Source: DASUZD01 sp036377055 | Lineage (GTDB): Bacteria > Actinomycetota > Thermoleophilia > Gaiellales > Gaiellaceae | NCBI GenBank assembly: GCA_036377055.1 | Contig: DASUZD010000361.1 | Coordinates: forward strand, 1 to 28,682 | Length of the DNA stretch: 28,682 nt | Direction of reading: 5' to 3' | In this document: in pieces, positions 1-6,972 of the stretch | Layout of the letters: every line of letters begins with the position of its first letter | How positions within the stretch are numbered: position 1 is the stretch's first letter | Position numbers and translations under genes: made by a program | The notes under the pieces: generated by a model | Told to the model about the DNA's origin: nothing | Databases searched by the model: none | The model's input: the letters and a program-made list of their open reading frames with translations, nothing else

Positions 1-708
1 CTTGGATTCCTCGAGACGCGCTTCCACGTCGTCGAGCACACTCGCGACGCCGTCCACTCGGGCCGCTTGACCGCCGCGGCGGGACCCGCCTGGGGCGTCG
101 TCTCCTCCGCGGTCCAGACCACCGGCGCGCTCGTCTTCATCGCCTTCCTGACGCTGTTTGTCCAGCTCGGGGGCCGCCAGTGGTTCGAGTCGCTCGTCGG
201 GGTCGCGCCGGAGCGCAACCGAGCACGGATCCGCCGCGCCGGCACAGGCATCACGACGGCCGTGGGCGGCTACGTCACGGGCAACCTGCTGATCAGCGTC
301 GTCGCGGGGACCGTGACGACGCTCACGTTGCTCGCGCTGTCGGTGCCGTACGCCGTCGCGCTCGGCGTCGACGTCGCCATCTTCGACCTCGTCCCGCTTG
401 TCGGCGCGACCGCGGGCACCGTCGTCGTCGCCGCGGTCGCGCTCGGCACGCGCGGCTTCGCGGCAGCGTCGATCGCAGTCGTCGTGATGATCGTCTACCA
501 GCAGATGGAGAACCACGTGCTGCAGCAGCTCGTCTACCACCGGACCGTGAAGCTGTCGCCGCTCGCGATCGCGCTCAGCGTCGCGGCCGGCGCCGAGCTC
601 GCAGGCGTTCCGGGAGCGCTGCTCGGGATTCCGTTCGCCGGCGCGCTCAAGGTCGTCTCGCAGGAAGTCGTCGCCTGGCGCCGGGGCGAGGACGCGCCCG
701 CCGCGTAG
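1..708 (+). CDS. AI-2E family transporter (PerM-like), 5' truncated by window edge
   Basis: The frame is open from base 1, so the gene begins upstream of the window. An internal TTG at position 67 is only an apparent start. The visible 235 residues are the C-terminal half of an AI-2E/PerM-type integral membrane protein: alternating hydrophobic helices, the family's conserved central stretch around FDLVPLVGATAGT, and a later VKLSPLAIALS segment followed by GIPFAGALKVV near the end. Members are polytopic inner-membrane proteins, some linked to export of small molecules or to Na+/H+ exchange. The substrate cannot be read from sequence. A second, full-length member lies at 8911-10038, so this stretch carries two paralogues. 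The gene is followed by a stem-loop and faces the convergent M48 pair. The family call is confident; the substrate is unknown. Confidence 0.88.
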   Translation, partial: LGFLETRFHVVEHTRDAVHSGRLTAAAGPAWGVVSSAVQTTGALVFIAFLTLFVQLGGRQWFESLVGVAPERNRARIRRAGTGITTAVGGYVTGNLLISVVAGTVTTLTLLALSVPYAVALGVDVAIFDLVPLVGATAGTVVVAAVALGTRGFAAASIAVVVMIVYQQMENHVLQQLVYHRTVKLSPLAIALSVAAGAELAGVPGALLGIPFAGALKVVSQEVVAWRRGEDAPAA

Positions 709-775
709 CGTTCCTTGGCGAGCCCGTTCACATGGACGGGCCGCCGACCGACCTCGAGCGCTCGCGACACTGAGA

Positions 776-804
776 GAGAGCGGACCCGCCGGGCGTCCGT
801 TCTC
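776..804. terminator. Stem-loop between convergent genes, likely bidirectional terminator
   Basis: GAGAGCGGAC at 776-785 pairs with GTCCGTTCTC at 795-804, a 10-bp stem with one G-T wobble around a 9-base loop. It lies between the end of the AI-2E gene and the end of the minus-strand small acidic gene. A weaker stem (GCCCGT at 722-727 with ACGGGC at 736-741) precedes it. There is no clear T-tract, which is common in high-GC genomes. The rest of 709-834 shows no gene. Confidence 0.45.
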
Positions 805-834
805 GCACCGAGGTGGACGCGACGGTGTCGGCGG

Positions 835-1017
835 TCAGTGTCCGGCGGCCGGGTCGTCGTCGGGGTCGAAGTCGTCGCCGGCGAGGCTCTCCAGCACGCG
901 CGTCTTCTCGTCGTCAGCCGACGCCGAGCGCCTTTCATCGCGCTCTTGCGCGCTCAGCGGGTGATCCGGCGGCGGCGCCGAACTCCAGAAGCGGCGGATC
1001 CGCTCGAGAAAGCTCAT
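835..1017 (-). CDS. Small acidic hypothetical protein downstream of M48 protease
   Basis: This encodes a 60-residue protein beginning MSFLERIRRFW, with an acidic C-terminus rich in Asp (DDFDPDDDP). The N-terminus could form a short amphipathic helix with basic and aromatic residues, compatible with membrane-surface association, though that is inference. I recognise no family. Its ATG overlaps the TGA of the upstream M48 gene in an ATGA junction (1014-1017), which argues that it is translated, coupled to the protease gene, and supports reality despite the small size. Confidence 0.6.
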   Translation of the reverse strand: MSFLERIRRFWSSAPPPDHPLSAQERDERRSASADDEKTRVLESLAGDDFDPDDDPAAGH

Positions 1018-1853
1018 GGCGAGGTGCGGCTGCGGTACTCGCGCTCGGCCTGCGGCAGCCAGCCTTCGACGCGCTTGACCCGATGGGCGTCGCTCGGGTG
1101 ATCGCTGAGGAACTCCGGCGGCTCGTGCCCTTTGGATGCGCGCTGCATCCGCTTCCAGAACGCCACCGCCTGATGGGGGTTGTACCCCGCTCTCGCCATA
1201 TAGACCAGCCCGATGTGATCCGCCTCGGACTCCTGCGACCGATTGAACGGCAACCCAGCACCGACGCCGAGCAACGCCATGACCCGGACGAACTGCGCGG
1301 GTGTGAACGCGACCCCGCCCGCGATGATCACGGCGGCGACCTGGGTCAGATGGTGGCGCTCGATCCGTTCAGCGACGTGCTCGGCCGTCGCGTGCGCGAC
1401 CTCGTGCCCGAGCACCGTCGCGAGCCCGGCGTCGTTCCGGGTCAGCGGCAGGATCCCCGTGAAGACCACGATCTTGCCGCCCGGGAGGCAGTAGGCGTTG
1501 GCCTCCTTCTTGCGGATGAGCGTCACCCTCCAGACGAACCTCGGCTTGTCACGGCTCGCTACCGCATCGATGCGCCTCGCGACACGCTGGACCTCGGCGT
1601 ACTCCGGCCCGGAGGAAACGATGCGCGCACGGTTCGCACGAAGCGTCTTGGCGTACTCCTCCCTGCCGAGCTGCATCTGCTGCGCGTCGGTGAGGGTCAC
1701 GTGCTGGACGCGGTGCGTAACCGGAGTCCTCTGCCGGTGGCTGTTCAGCAGCAGGACGCCGACTACCACGGCTGCAACGATGATCGCGACCAGCGGGCGT
1801 CCGACGAGGAACGCAAGGGCTGCTTTCGCGGCGCTGCTCATGACCGCCCTCAT
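1014..1853 (-). CDS. M48 family zinc metalloprotease with N-terminal membrane anchor
   Basis: The 279-residue protein has a hydrophobic helix at about residues 12-36 and then a peptidase M48 (Ste24/HtpX/LoiP-like) domain. The zinc motif HEVAH is at 150-154 and the third-ligand motif ESEAD at 208-212. The catalytic Glu is E151. A conserved NAYCLPGGKIVVFTG stretch precedes the active site, as in BepA/LoiP-type proteases, and DHPSDAHRV near the C-terminus is also typical. Members degrade misfolded membrane or envelope proteins, and anchoring by one helix suggests an extracytoplasmic active site. The reading frame stays open far upstream, but homology begins at the anchor. Two ATGs fit: 1853 (MRAVMSS) and 1841 (MSS); the latter has GAGG about 6 bases upstream. 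The gene is coupled to the small acidic gene downstream. Confidence 0.9.
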   Translation of the reverse strand: MRAVMSSAAKAALAFLVGRPLVAIIVAAVVVGVLLLNSHRQRTPVTHRVQHVTLTDAQQMQLGREEYAKTLRANRARIVSSGPEYAEVQRVARRIDAVASRDKPRFVWRVTLIRKKEANAYCLPGGKIVVFTGILPLTRNDAGLATVLGHEVAHATAEHVAERIERHHLTQVAAVIIAGGVAFTPAQFVRVMALLGVGAGLPFNRSQESEADHIGLVYMARAGYNPHQAVAFWKRMQRASKGHEPPEFLSDHPSDAHRVKRVEGWLPQAEREYRSRTSP

Positions 1854-2013
1854 CGTCCTACGGGACGAGGCCGGACGGCATCCGCGACATCGCCGAATCG
1901 ATGCGGAGTGACCGCAGCCGACCCGCGCACGTCGACCGATGCTGCGGACGTGCCGCAGCGAATCCGCAGCACTACCGACGCTCCGTGGGTAACGAATCGA
2001 GCAGGCTGACGCT

Positions 2014-2148
2014 GTGCACGACTCACCGGAACTACGGGGATTCACCGGCATCCGTGCGCTCGTGGAGGGAAGCCTCTCGCACGAGGTTGCCGAGCACGCT
2101 CGTCGACCGGTGCTGGTCGTGCCCCCGAACGAGCCGCCACTCTCGTGA
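2014..2148 (+). pseudogene. C-terminal remnant of a universal stress protein
   Basis: Frame 1 encodes a short peptide whose core, RGFTGIRALVEGSLSHEV followed by AEHARRPVLVVPP, is the final nucleotide-binding segment of UspA proteins: the G-x2-G-x9-G-S pattern and the last beta strand. The intact Usp at 15768-16208 ends with the matching segment. The first two thirds of the domain, including the N-terminal Asp strand, are missing. An in-frame stop lies at 1990-1992, and GTG 2014 is the only nearby start. The stop TGA overlaps the GTG of the next gene (GTGA, 2145-2148), so translation may still feed the permease gene. It reads as a deletion remnant, or less likely as a short peptide in use. Confidence 0.6.
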
Positions 2149-2903
2149 GCACCGGCACGATCCTGGTGGTCGCGGGCGCGTTCCTCGCGAGCGCCGTGGA
2201 GATGGTCGAGGCGCTGACGATCGTGCTCGGTGTCGGCGTCGTCCGCGGATGGCGCTCGACGCTGATCGGCGCCGGCGCGGCCGGAATCGTCCTGGCGATT
2301 CTCGTGGCGGCGCTCGGGCCCGCACTCGGCTCGATCCCGATCGGCACGCTTCGCCTCGTCGTCGGCGCGCTGTTGCTTGCATTCGGTCTGCAGTGGCTGC
2401 GCAAGGCGATCCTGCGCTCGAGCGGGTACAAGGAGCTGCACGACGAGGAAGAGACATTCCAGTCAGAGCGGATGCAGGCCGCCGCCGCGCGGGATGACCG
2501 ACGGGCCGGACTGGACTGGTATTCCTTCACGGTCGCATTCAAGGGCGTCCTACTCGAAGGGCTCGAGGTCGTCTTCATCGTGATCGCCTTCGGCAGCGCT
2601 CAGGGTCAGCTCGGACTCGCAGCCGCGGGCGCCGGGGTCGCGCTCGTGGTCGTGGTAGTTGCAGGAGTCCTGGCGAAGGGGCCGCTCTCGCGCGTGCCGG
2701 AGAACACGATCAAGTTCGTCGTCGGTCTCCTGCTCACCAGCTTCGGTTGCTTCTGGGGCGCTGAGGGCGCCGGCGTCGACTGGCCCGCCGACGAGCTCTC
2801 GCTGCTCGGCGTGATCGCGTTCTTCGCGCTGGTCTCGCTCGTCCTCGTGCGCGCACTGCGTCGCAGACGGGTCCTGCCCGCTACTGCGGGGGCTGGGGCA
2901 TGA
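2145..2903 (+). CDS. FTR1-like/COG4280-type polytopic membrane protein
   Basis: This is a 252-residue integral membrane protein with about seven hydrophobic helices and a charged cytoplasmic loop near residues 91-122. It has two internally related halves. The first starts with E19-M-V-E22 in the first helix and the second with E138-G-L-E141 (LLEGLEVVFIVIAFG). Paired acidic E-x-x-E motifs in duplicated helices are the hallmark of the FTR1/OFeT iron permease superfamily. The classical REGLE form is only partly kept, so this is closest to the uncharacterised membrane proteins I remember as COG4280. The GTG start overlaps the preceding remnant's stop, and the TGA overlaps the next gene's ATG. Linkage to a multicopper oxidase recalls Fet3-Ftr1 ferroxidase-permease pairs. 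Iron transport is inference. Confidence 0.72.
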   Translation: MSTGTILVVAGAFLASAVEMVEALTIVLGVGVVRGWRSTLIGAGAAGIVLAILVAALGPALGSIPIGTLRLVVGALLLAFGLQWLRKAILRSSGYKELHDEEETFQSERMQAAAARDDRRAGLDWYSFTVAFKGVLLEGLEVVFIVIAFGSAQGQLGLAAAGAGVALVVVVVAGVLAKGPLSRVPENTIKFVVGLLLTSFGCFWGAEGAGVDWPADELSLLGVIAFFALVSLVLVRALRRRRVLPATAGAGA

Positions 2904-3127
2904 GATACCTCCGCTCGTTCGGACGCTTCTGGTGGAACTTCATCGTCGGCGACGACTGGCACGTTGCGACCGGCGTGGCCGTCGGTCTCGGGGTCACGTA
3001 CGTGCTCACCCACAACGGCGTCAATGCCTGGTGGCTGCTCCCGGCCAGCGTCGCGCTAGTGCTCGGCGAATCGTTGCGACGTGCCGTCCGACCGCGGGGG
3101 CAAGAGCAGCCGCGCCGATTCAATTGA
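2900..3127 (+). CDS. Small membrane protein between permease and multicopper oxidase
   Basis: This 75-residue protein has an aromatic N-terminus (FGRFWWNFIVGDDWH), a hydrophobic stretch at about 23-34, and a second hydrophobic segment (WWLLPASVALVLGES) before a basic tail. It probably spans the membrane twice. Its ATG overlaps the TGA of the permease gene (ATGA, 2900-2903), and its own TGA overlaps the TTG start of the oxidase gene (3124-3127), so all three are likely translationally coupled. I recognise no characterised family. Similar small WW-containing membrane proteins occur widely in actinobacteria. It may help anchor the permease or oxidase. Confidence 0.72.
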   Translation: MRYLRSFGRFWWNFIVGDDWHVATGVAVGLGVTYVLTHNGVNAWWLLPASVALVLGESLRRAVRPRGQEQPRRFN

Positions 3128-4953
3128 CGACCTCGCCGAAGCACCCGCTGACGCCCTTCGTCGACAAGGTTCCCATTCCGCCGCGACTCGTCTTCAGCGA
3201 GCCGGCTCGCGCCGTCGTTCGGCTCGAGGCGGCCGAGCATCGCTTCCATCGCGATCTGCCACCGTCGAGAGTCTGGACCTACGGCGGATCTGTTCCAGGC
3301 CCGACCATCGAGGTAAGCCGCGGCGTGGAGCTCGAGGTGCGCTGGGAGAACCAGCTCGCGGGACCCTTGCCGGTCGTGGTCACGGTTGCGCCGAAGTACG
3401 CGGTGGACGGAGTCCCGGCGCAATGCTTGCCCGGCCGCAGCGGTGGCCTGCTCGACTCCGCAGCCGCCGCGCTTTCCGGCTATTCGGTTGTCCACCTCCA
3501 TGGCGGCATGACGCAGGCCACCAGCGACGGCTGGACGGAGAACATCGCGGCTCCCGGTCAGGCTGTGCTCGACACGTATCCGAACGACCAACGTGCCGCG
3601 ATGCTCTGGTACCACGACCACGTGATGGGCGTGACGCGCTTCGACGTCTACGCCGGTCTCGCAGGCCTCTGGATCGTGCGCGACGAGCGTGAGCGAGAGC
3701 TCGAGCTGCCCGAAGGACCACCCTACGAGCTGCCAATGCTGCTGGCCGACCGCAACTTCGACACGGACGATGCCGGGAACCTCACGGGCGATCTGCTGCA
3801 CAAGACCGATCCGGAGGTAATGGAGTGCTTCAGTCCCTTCACCACGGTGAACGGCGTGGTCTGGCCGCACGTCGACGTCGAGCCGACGACCTATCGCTTC
3901 CGGGTGCTGAACGGCTCGAACGCCCGCACCTACCGGCTCGTGCTGTCTCGCGAGGGGCGGCCCGATCACGAACGGATCACCCAGCTCGGCGCCGAGGGCG
4001 GGCTCCTCCCAGCGCCCGTCTCGATCCCGGGTCAGGGTCTCGTGCTCGCGTCTGCCGAGCGGGCCGATCTCCTGGTCGACTTCTCAGATCTCGCGCCGGG
4101 AGCCGAGCTCAGCCTGTGGAACACGGCCACCGCCCCCTTCGACGGCACCGTCGCCGACCCCGCGAGGGCAGGGCGCGCCGACCTCGAGGGCCTGCTGCCC
4201 TACCCGGAAGTCCTGCGCCTTCGCGTGGGTGAGGGACGTCGCCGCTCGCGGCGCCGCGTGCCGCGGGCGCTCGCCACGGACTTCCGGCGGACGAGGCGCG
4301 ACGAGCTTTCCGGCGCCGCCGTTCGAGCGATCGCGCTTGTCGAACAGGACTCCGAGAGCGAGGGCGCGCCGCCGATGCTGACCATGCGCGAGCTGACGCT
4401 TGACCCGGGCGCCGACGAGCCAGTCATCACGCTCGTCGAGCCGCAGGCCAACGGTGAGGAACGCGTCACACGCTGGCGCACGGTCGCCACCCGCTTCGAG
4501 GACACGACCACCTTCTTCCCGATGCTGCACGAACCCGAGATCTGGCGGCTCATCAACCTCACCGGCGACACCCACCCGATCCACCTCCACCTCGACCCCT
4601 TCCAGGTTCTCGACCGACACCCCGCGACAGTCGAGCAGCCCGCGGCCGCGATCACGACCCGCGGCACGAGCGCGGTCGTGCGCGTCGGCCACGCCCCCGA
4701 CGACGGCATCTCACACAAGCTCGACGACAACGAGCTCGGCCTCAAAGACACCGTTCGCGTCAACCCGAACGAAGTCGTCGACATCGTCGTCCGCTTCGCG
4801 GTCTTCTGCGGGCGCTACATGTACCACTGCCATATCCTCGAGCACGAAGACCACGACATGATGCGCCCGTTCGTCGTCATGCCAGCCGAGCTGATGCCGT
4901 TCATGGATGTGCACACCAGCCGCGAAGGCATGCCGGACAGCGATCACACCTAA
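3124..4953 (+). CDS. Multicopper oxidase, CotA/phenoxazinone synthase-like
   Basis: The 609-residue protein carries all four copper motifs: HLHGG at 124-128, WYHDH at 162-166, HPIHLHLDPF at 484-493 and HCHILEHEDHDMM at 568-580, with M579 as the likely axial type 1 ligand. Spacing and the closing HEDHDMMRPF pattern match three-domain oxidases of the CotA/bilirubin oxidase/phenoxazinone synthase type. These oxidise phenolics, bilirubin-like compounds or metal ions and reduce O2 to water. There is no Sec, Tat or lipoprotein signal, so it is probably cytoplasmic. The open frame extends upstream, but TTG 3124 is chosen because it overlaps the preceding stop in a TTGA junction and homology begins just after it. 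Co-transcription with the FTR1-like gene suggests a metal-oxidation role. The substrate is unknown. Confidence 0.93.
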   Translation: MTTSPKHPLTPFVDKVPIPPRLVFSEPARAVVRLEAAEHRFHRDLPPSRVWTYGGSVPGPTIEVSRGVELEVRWENQLAGPLPVVVTVAPKYAVDGVPAQCLPGRSGGLLDSAAAALSGYSVVHLHGGMTQATSDGWTENIAAPGQAVLDTYPNDQRAAMLWYHDHVMGVTRFDVYAGLAGLWIVRDERERELELPEGPPYELPMLLADRNFDTDDAGNLTGDLLHKTDPEVMECFSPFTTVNGVVWPHVDVEPTTYRFRVLNGSNARTYRLVLSREGRPDHERITQLGAEGGLLPAPVSIPGQGLVLASAERADLLVDFSDLAPGAELSLWNTATAPFDGTVADPARAGRADLEGLLPYPEVLRLRVGEGRRRSRRRVPRALATDFRRTRRDELSGAAVRAIALVEQDSESEGAPPMLTMRELTLDPGADEPVITLVEPQANGEERVTRWRTVATRFEDTTTFFPMLHEPEIWRLINLTGDTHPIHLHLDPFQVLDRHPATVEQPAAAITTRGTSAVVRVGHAPDDGISHKLDDNELGLKDTVRVNPNEVVDIVVRFAVFCGRYMYHCHILEHEDHDMMRPFVVMPAELMPFMDVHTSREGMPDSDHT

Positions 4954-5055
4954 TCCGCGGGAGAGCATCTTCGGGACGATCGTCTACGCGGGTTCCCGCA
5001 ACGGATCGCGGCGTCCTCGGATGCCGTATCGCCCGAGCATGGCGATCGTGTACGC

Positions 5056-5241
5056 ATGCATCGGAACTCGCATGGGACTCGCTCCGGAGTGCGGAAGCTG
5101 CGCGAGCTCGAGCAATTCGCGGAGGTGGGCGAACGCGACGCAACGCCGCTGATCCTGATCGGCGAGGTCTGGTTCGTCGTCGCGATCGCTCTACTCGTGC
5201 TGCTCGCGCTCGCGCTGCTGGCCTACCGCCTCGCCGCCTGA
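5056..5241 (+). CDS. Putative single-pass small membrane protein
   Basis: A 61-residue ORF has a charged first half (SGVRKLRELEQFAEVGE) and one strongly hydrophobic C-terminal helix at about residues 33-58, mostly Leu, Ala and Val. I find no good ribosome site before ATG 5056. GTG 5089 is an in-frame alternative giving about 50 residues. It follows the oxidase gene by 100 bases and ends 13 bases before a strong palindrome, which fits the last gene of the operon. No family is recognised, and it could be a chance ORF. Confidence 0.45.
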   Translation: MHRNSHGTRSGVRKLRELEQFAEVGERDATPLILIGEVWFVVAIALLVLLALALLAYRLAA

Positions 5242-5254
5242 CGACTCACCCCGG

Positions 5255-5300
5255 GCGGCGCGCCGGCGACGTCTGCTCAGACATCGCGCCGGCGCGCCGC
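5255..5300. terminator. Long near-perfect palindrome, probable terminator of the oxidase operon
   Basis: GCGGCGCGCCGGCG (5255-5268) is the exact reverse complement of CGCCGGCGCGCCGC (5287-5300). Inside it GTCTG (5271-5275) pairs with CAGAC (5278-5282), leaving only a CT loop and small internal loops. This is one of the most stable hairpins in the window, placed directly after the last plus-strand ORF and before the end of a minus-strand remnant. It can act in both directions. Confidence 0.65.
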
Positions 5301-5307
5301 GTGATCG

Positions 5308-5584
5308 CTATGAGGCCGTCTGCGGCTTCGCACGCATGCTTGCGAGTGCGCTCTTCAGTTCACGCTCGAGCAGGCGAATCCACCCGATCGAGACGACGAG
5401 CTCGCTGAAGGCCCTTTCACGAGCTCATACGCAGCGATCAGCGCGAGCAAGACGAGCGCGCCGGCGCCAGGCTTGGCTGCGGCGCCGGGCGAGCGCTGCG
5501 CGCTCCTGCCTAATCGCGGGGTCGCGAACCTTTCCGCAACCGCTCGGCAGCCGCACCGATGCCGCGCAGCGCTGCCACAACCAT
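5308..5584 (-). pseudogene. Decayed small membrane-protein gene with about three frameshifts
   Basis: On the minus strand, successive frames join into one plausible small protein. It starts at ATG 5584 (MVVAALRGIGAAAERL), shifts to a basic stretch (RDPAIRQERAALARRRSQ), shifts again to a hydrophobic helix (GALVLLALIAAYELVK), and shifts once more to a tail (ERAFSELVVSIGWIRLL, then ERELKSALASMRAKPQTAS) ending at TAG 5308-5310. Each piece has coding-like composition, but no frame is intact. The reconstructed protein would be about 90 residues with one central membrane helix. I do not recognise the family. Either the gene has decayed or this stretch contains several assembly indels, as in the adjacent BON gene. 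Confidence 0.4.
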
Positions 5585-5647
5585 GATCGGTGACGACCGG
5601 TAATTCGCGGGTACGGAGCCCGGGGCCGGAAGACGAAAGGGATTCGA

Positions 5648-6298
5648 ATGTCAAACGGTGACTTGGCGCGCTACGTCACCGACGAGCTCTTCGGGACCCG
5701 AAGGTCGACAGTGCAGCGATTGCCGTCTCGGTCGACGACGGTCTGGTGACGCTGCGCGGCACGGTCGGCAGCTTCCGCGAGAAGCTGGAAGCAAAGCACG
5801 ATGCCGAGCGCATCTATGGGGTCAGGGACGTCCACAACGAGCTCGAGGTGCGCATCCTGAACGAGCACCGGCGCCCCGACGCCGAGCTCCGTGGCGCCGT
5901 CCTGCAGGCGCTAATGCTCGACAGCCTCGTCCCCTCGACCATCGACGGCAAAGGTCGACAACGGCGTCGTCACGCTGACGGGAAAGGCCAACTGGCAGTT
6001 TCAGCGCGACGAGGCGCAATCCGCTGCAAGCAATCTCCTCGGCGTCATGGGAGTCCTGGACGAGGTCGAGCTCATCCCGCCAGGGCCGACCGCTCACGAC
6101 GTCGAGCACTCGATCGAGAAGGCAATGGAGCGCAACGCGAAGCTGGACGCGGAGAGCGTTTCCGTGGAAAGCTCGAACGGGACCATCACACTCCGCGGGA
6201 CGGTCAGCTCCTGGGCCGATCACGACGAGGCGATCGCGGCGGCGTGGGCGGCGCCCGGCGTCACCAGGGTGAAGGACCACATTCTCGTCGCTTACTGA
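5648..6298 (+). pseudogene. BON-domain stress protein, two compensating frameshifts
   Basis: ATG 5648 follows a GGGA-type ribosome site. The first 15 codons (MSNGDLARYVTDELF) are in frame 2. Near 5690-5697 a base appears lost (TTCGGGACCC where TTC-TGG-GAC-CC would keep frame), moving to frame 1, which encodes a BON domain (VSVDDGLVTLRGTV, later DAERIYGVRDVHNELEV). Near 5947-5953 an extra A in GGCAAAGGTC restores frame 2 for the second (DNGVVTLTGKANW) and third (SNGTITLRGTVSSW) BON domains. Corrected, it is about 217 codons with three BON modules, lipid- or membrane-binding domains as in OsmY-type periplasmic stress proteins, though no signal peptide is visible. In the given sequence the protein would stop within about 35 codons. 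A sequencing error is as likely as true decay. Confidence 0.75.
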
Positions 6299-6299
6299 G

Positions 6300-6349
6300 A
6301 GCGGCTAACGGCGGCACGTGCCTTTCGAGGTCCGTGCCGCCGAGCCGCT
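6300..6349 (+). terminator. Strong stem-loop terminator after the BON gene
   Basis: AGCGGCT (6300-6306) pairs with AGCCGCT (6343-6349), and CGGCGGCACG (6309-6318) pairs with CGTGCCGCCG (6333-6342). This gives a 17-bp stem with one 2-base bulge and a 14-base loop, starting two bases after the BON stop codon and followed by TT. The remaining bases to 6482 hold no gene I can support. Confidence 0.65.
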
Positions 6350-6482
6350 TCGCGCTTGCGCGCAAGGGCCGCGCTCTCGTAGTGCACCTTGCGCAGCCGT
6401 GCCGCCCGAACGCGAGGAGCAGAGCCCCGACGACGACTGCGCCGGCCACGGAACGTCGTGACGAACAGGACGATGTTGGAGC

Positions 6483-6899
6483 TTACGGCAGCGGCAACGA
6501 TCGATCGAGGTCGTCCGCGAGGCGCGTTAGCCCGGCTTCGTCGAAGAGGAGCGCATTCGCGCCGAGGATGTCGAGCCGGTCGCAGACGATCAGCAGCGAC
6601 TCGGCGTCGCGGGCTCGCGCGCCGCGAAGCGCCTGCGCGAAGCGGGCGAGCACGTCGTCGCCGCTTTCCGCGGGCACTCGCGCGGCCAGCAGCGGCTCCT
6701 CGACCGTGAAGACCCAGCGGCCGCCAACCGCGACCGCGGCCGTCTCCCTGGCTGAAGGCGACGGGCTGACGACACAGAGATCCGGCGCCACTGGGGCCGC
6801 CTCGACAGCTTGGGCCGCAGCTGGTGGCTCGAGCGCCGAAGCCAAGACGAAGGTTCTGCTCATCAACGGGATACTTGCGGTCGGCCGCCGTTCTGTCAT
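6483..6899 (-). CDS. Histidine-phosphatase-fold-like protein lacking catalytic His motif
   Basis: The 138-residue protein resembles a shortened histidine phosphatase (phosphoglycerate mutase-like) core. CVVSPSPSARETAAVAVGG sits where the family has a 'SPLxRAxQTA' helix, a helix then follows with FAQALRGA, and SLLIVCDRLDILG occupies the place of the 'VLVVSHGGxIR' strand. The N-terminal RHG motif and the second catalytic His are absent, so catalysis is unlikely. The match is by pattern and moderate only. There are two candidate starts, ATG 6899 and ATG 6863 (MSRTFVLASAL), neither with a good ribosome site. The gene lies downstream of the UPF0104-like gene on the same strand, 73 bases away. Confidence 0.5.
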   Translation of the reverse strand: MTERRPTASIPLMSRTFVLASALEPPAAAQAVEAAPVAPDLCVVSPSPSARETAAVAVGGRWVFTVEEPLLAARVPAESGDDVLARFAQALRGARARDAESLLIVCDRLDILGANALLFDEAGLTRLADDLDRSLPLP

Positions 6900-6972
6900 C
6901 CGAATCTACGCGGACTCAGTGCGGAAACCACCCGGACCAGGGCGCAGGCGAAGGACGCGGCCTCCATCTGGA

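Noticed and set aside
813..2009. Long plus-strand frame of about 400 codons opposite the M48 gene
   Set aside because: It is the shadow of the M48 gene in a high-GC region; Arg/Asp/His-rich with no domain.
6350..6482. Minus-strand ORF 6261-6449 with a hydrophobic start (VAGAVVVGALLLAFG) and an alternative frame with charged helix-like sequence
   Set aside because: It runs across the strong terminator hairpin and the BON stop, has no ribosome site, and would need a frameshift to join its parts. Too weak to annotate.
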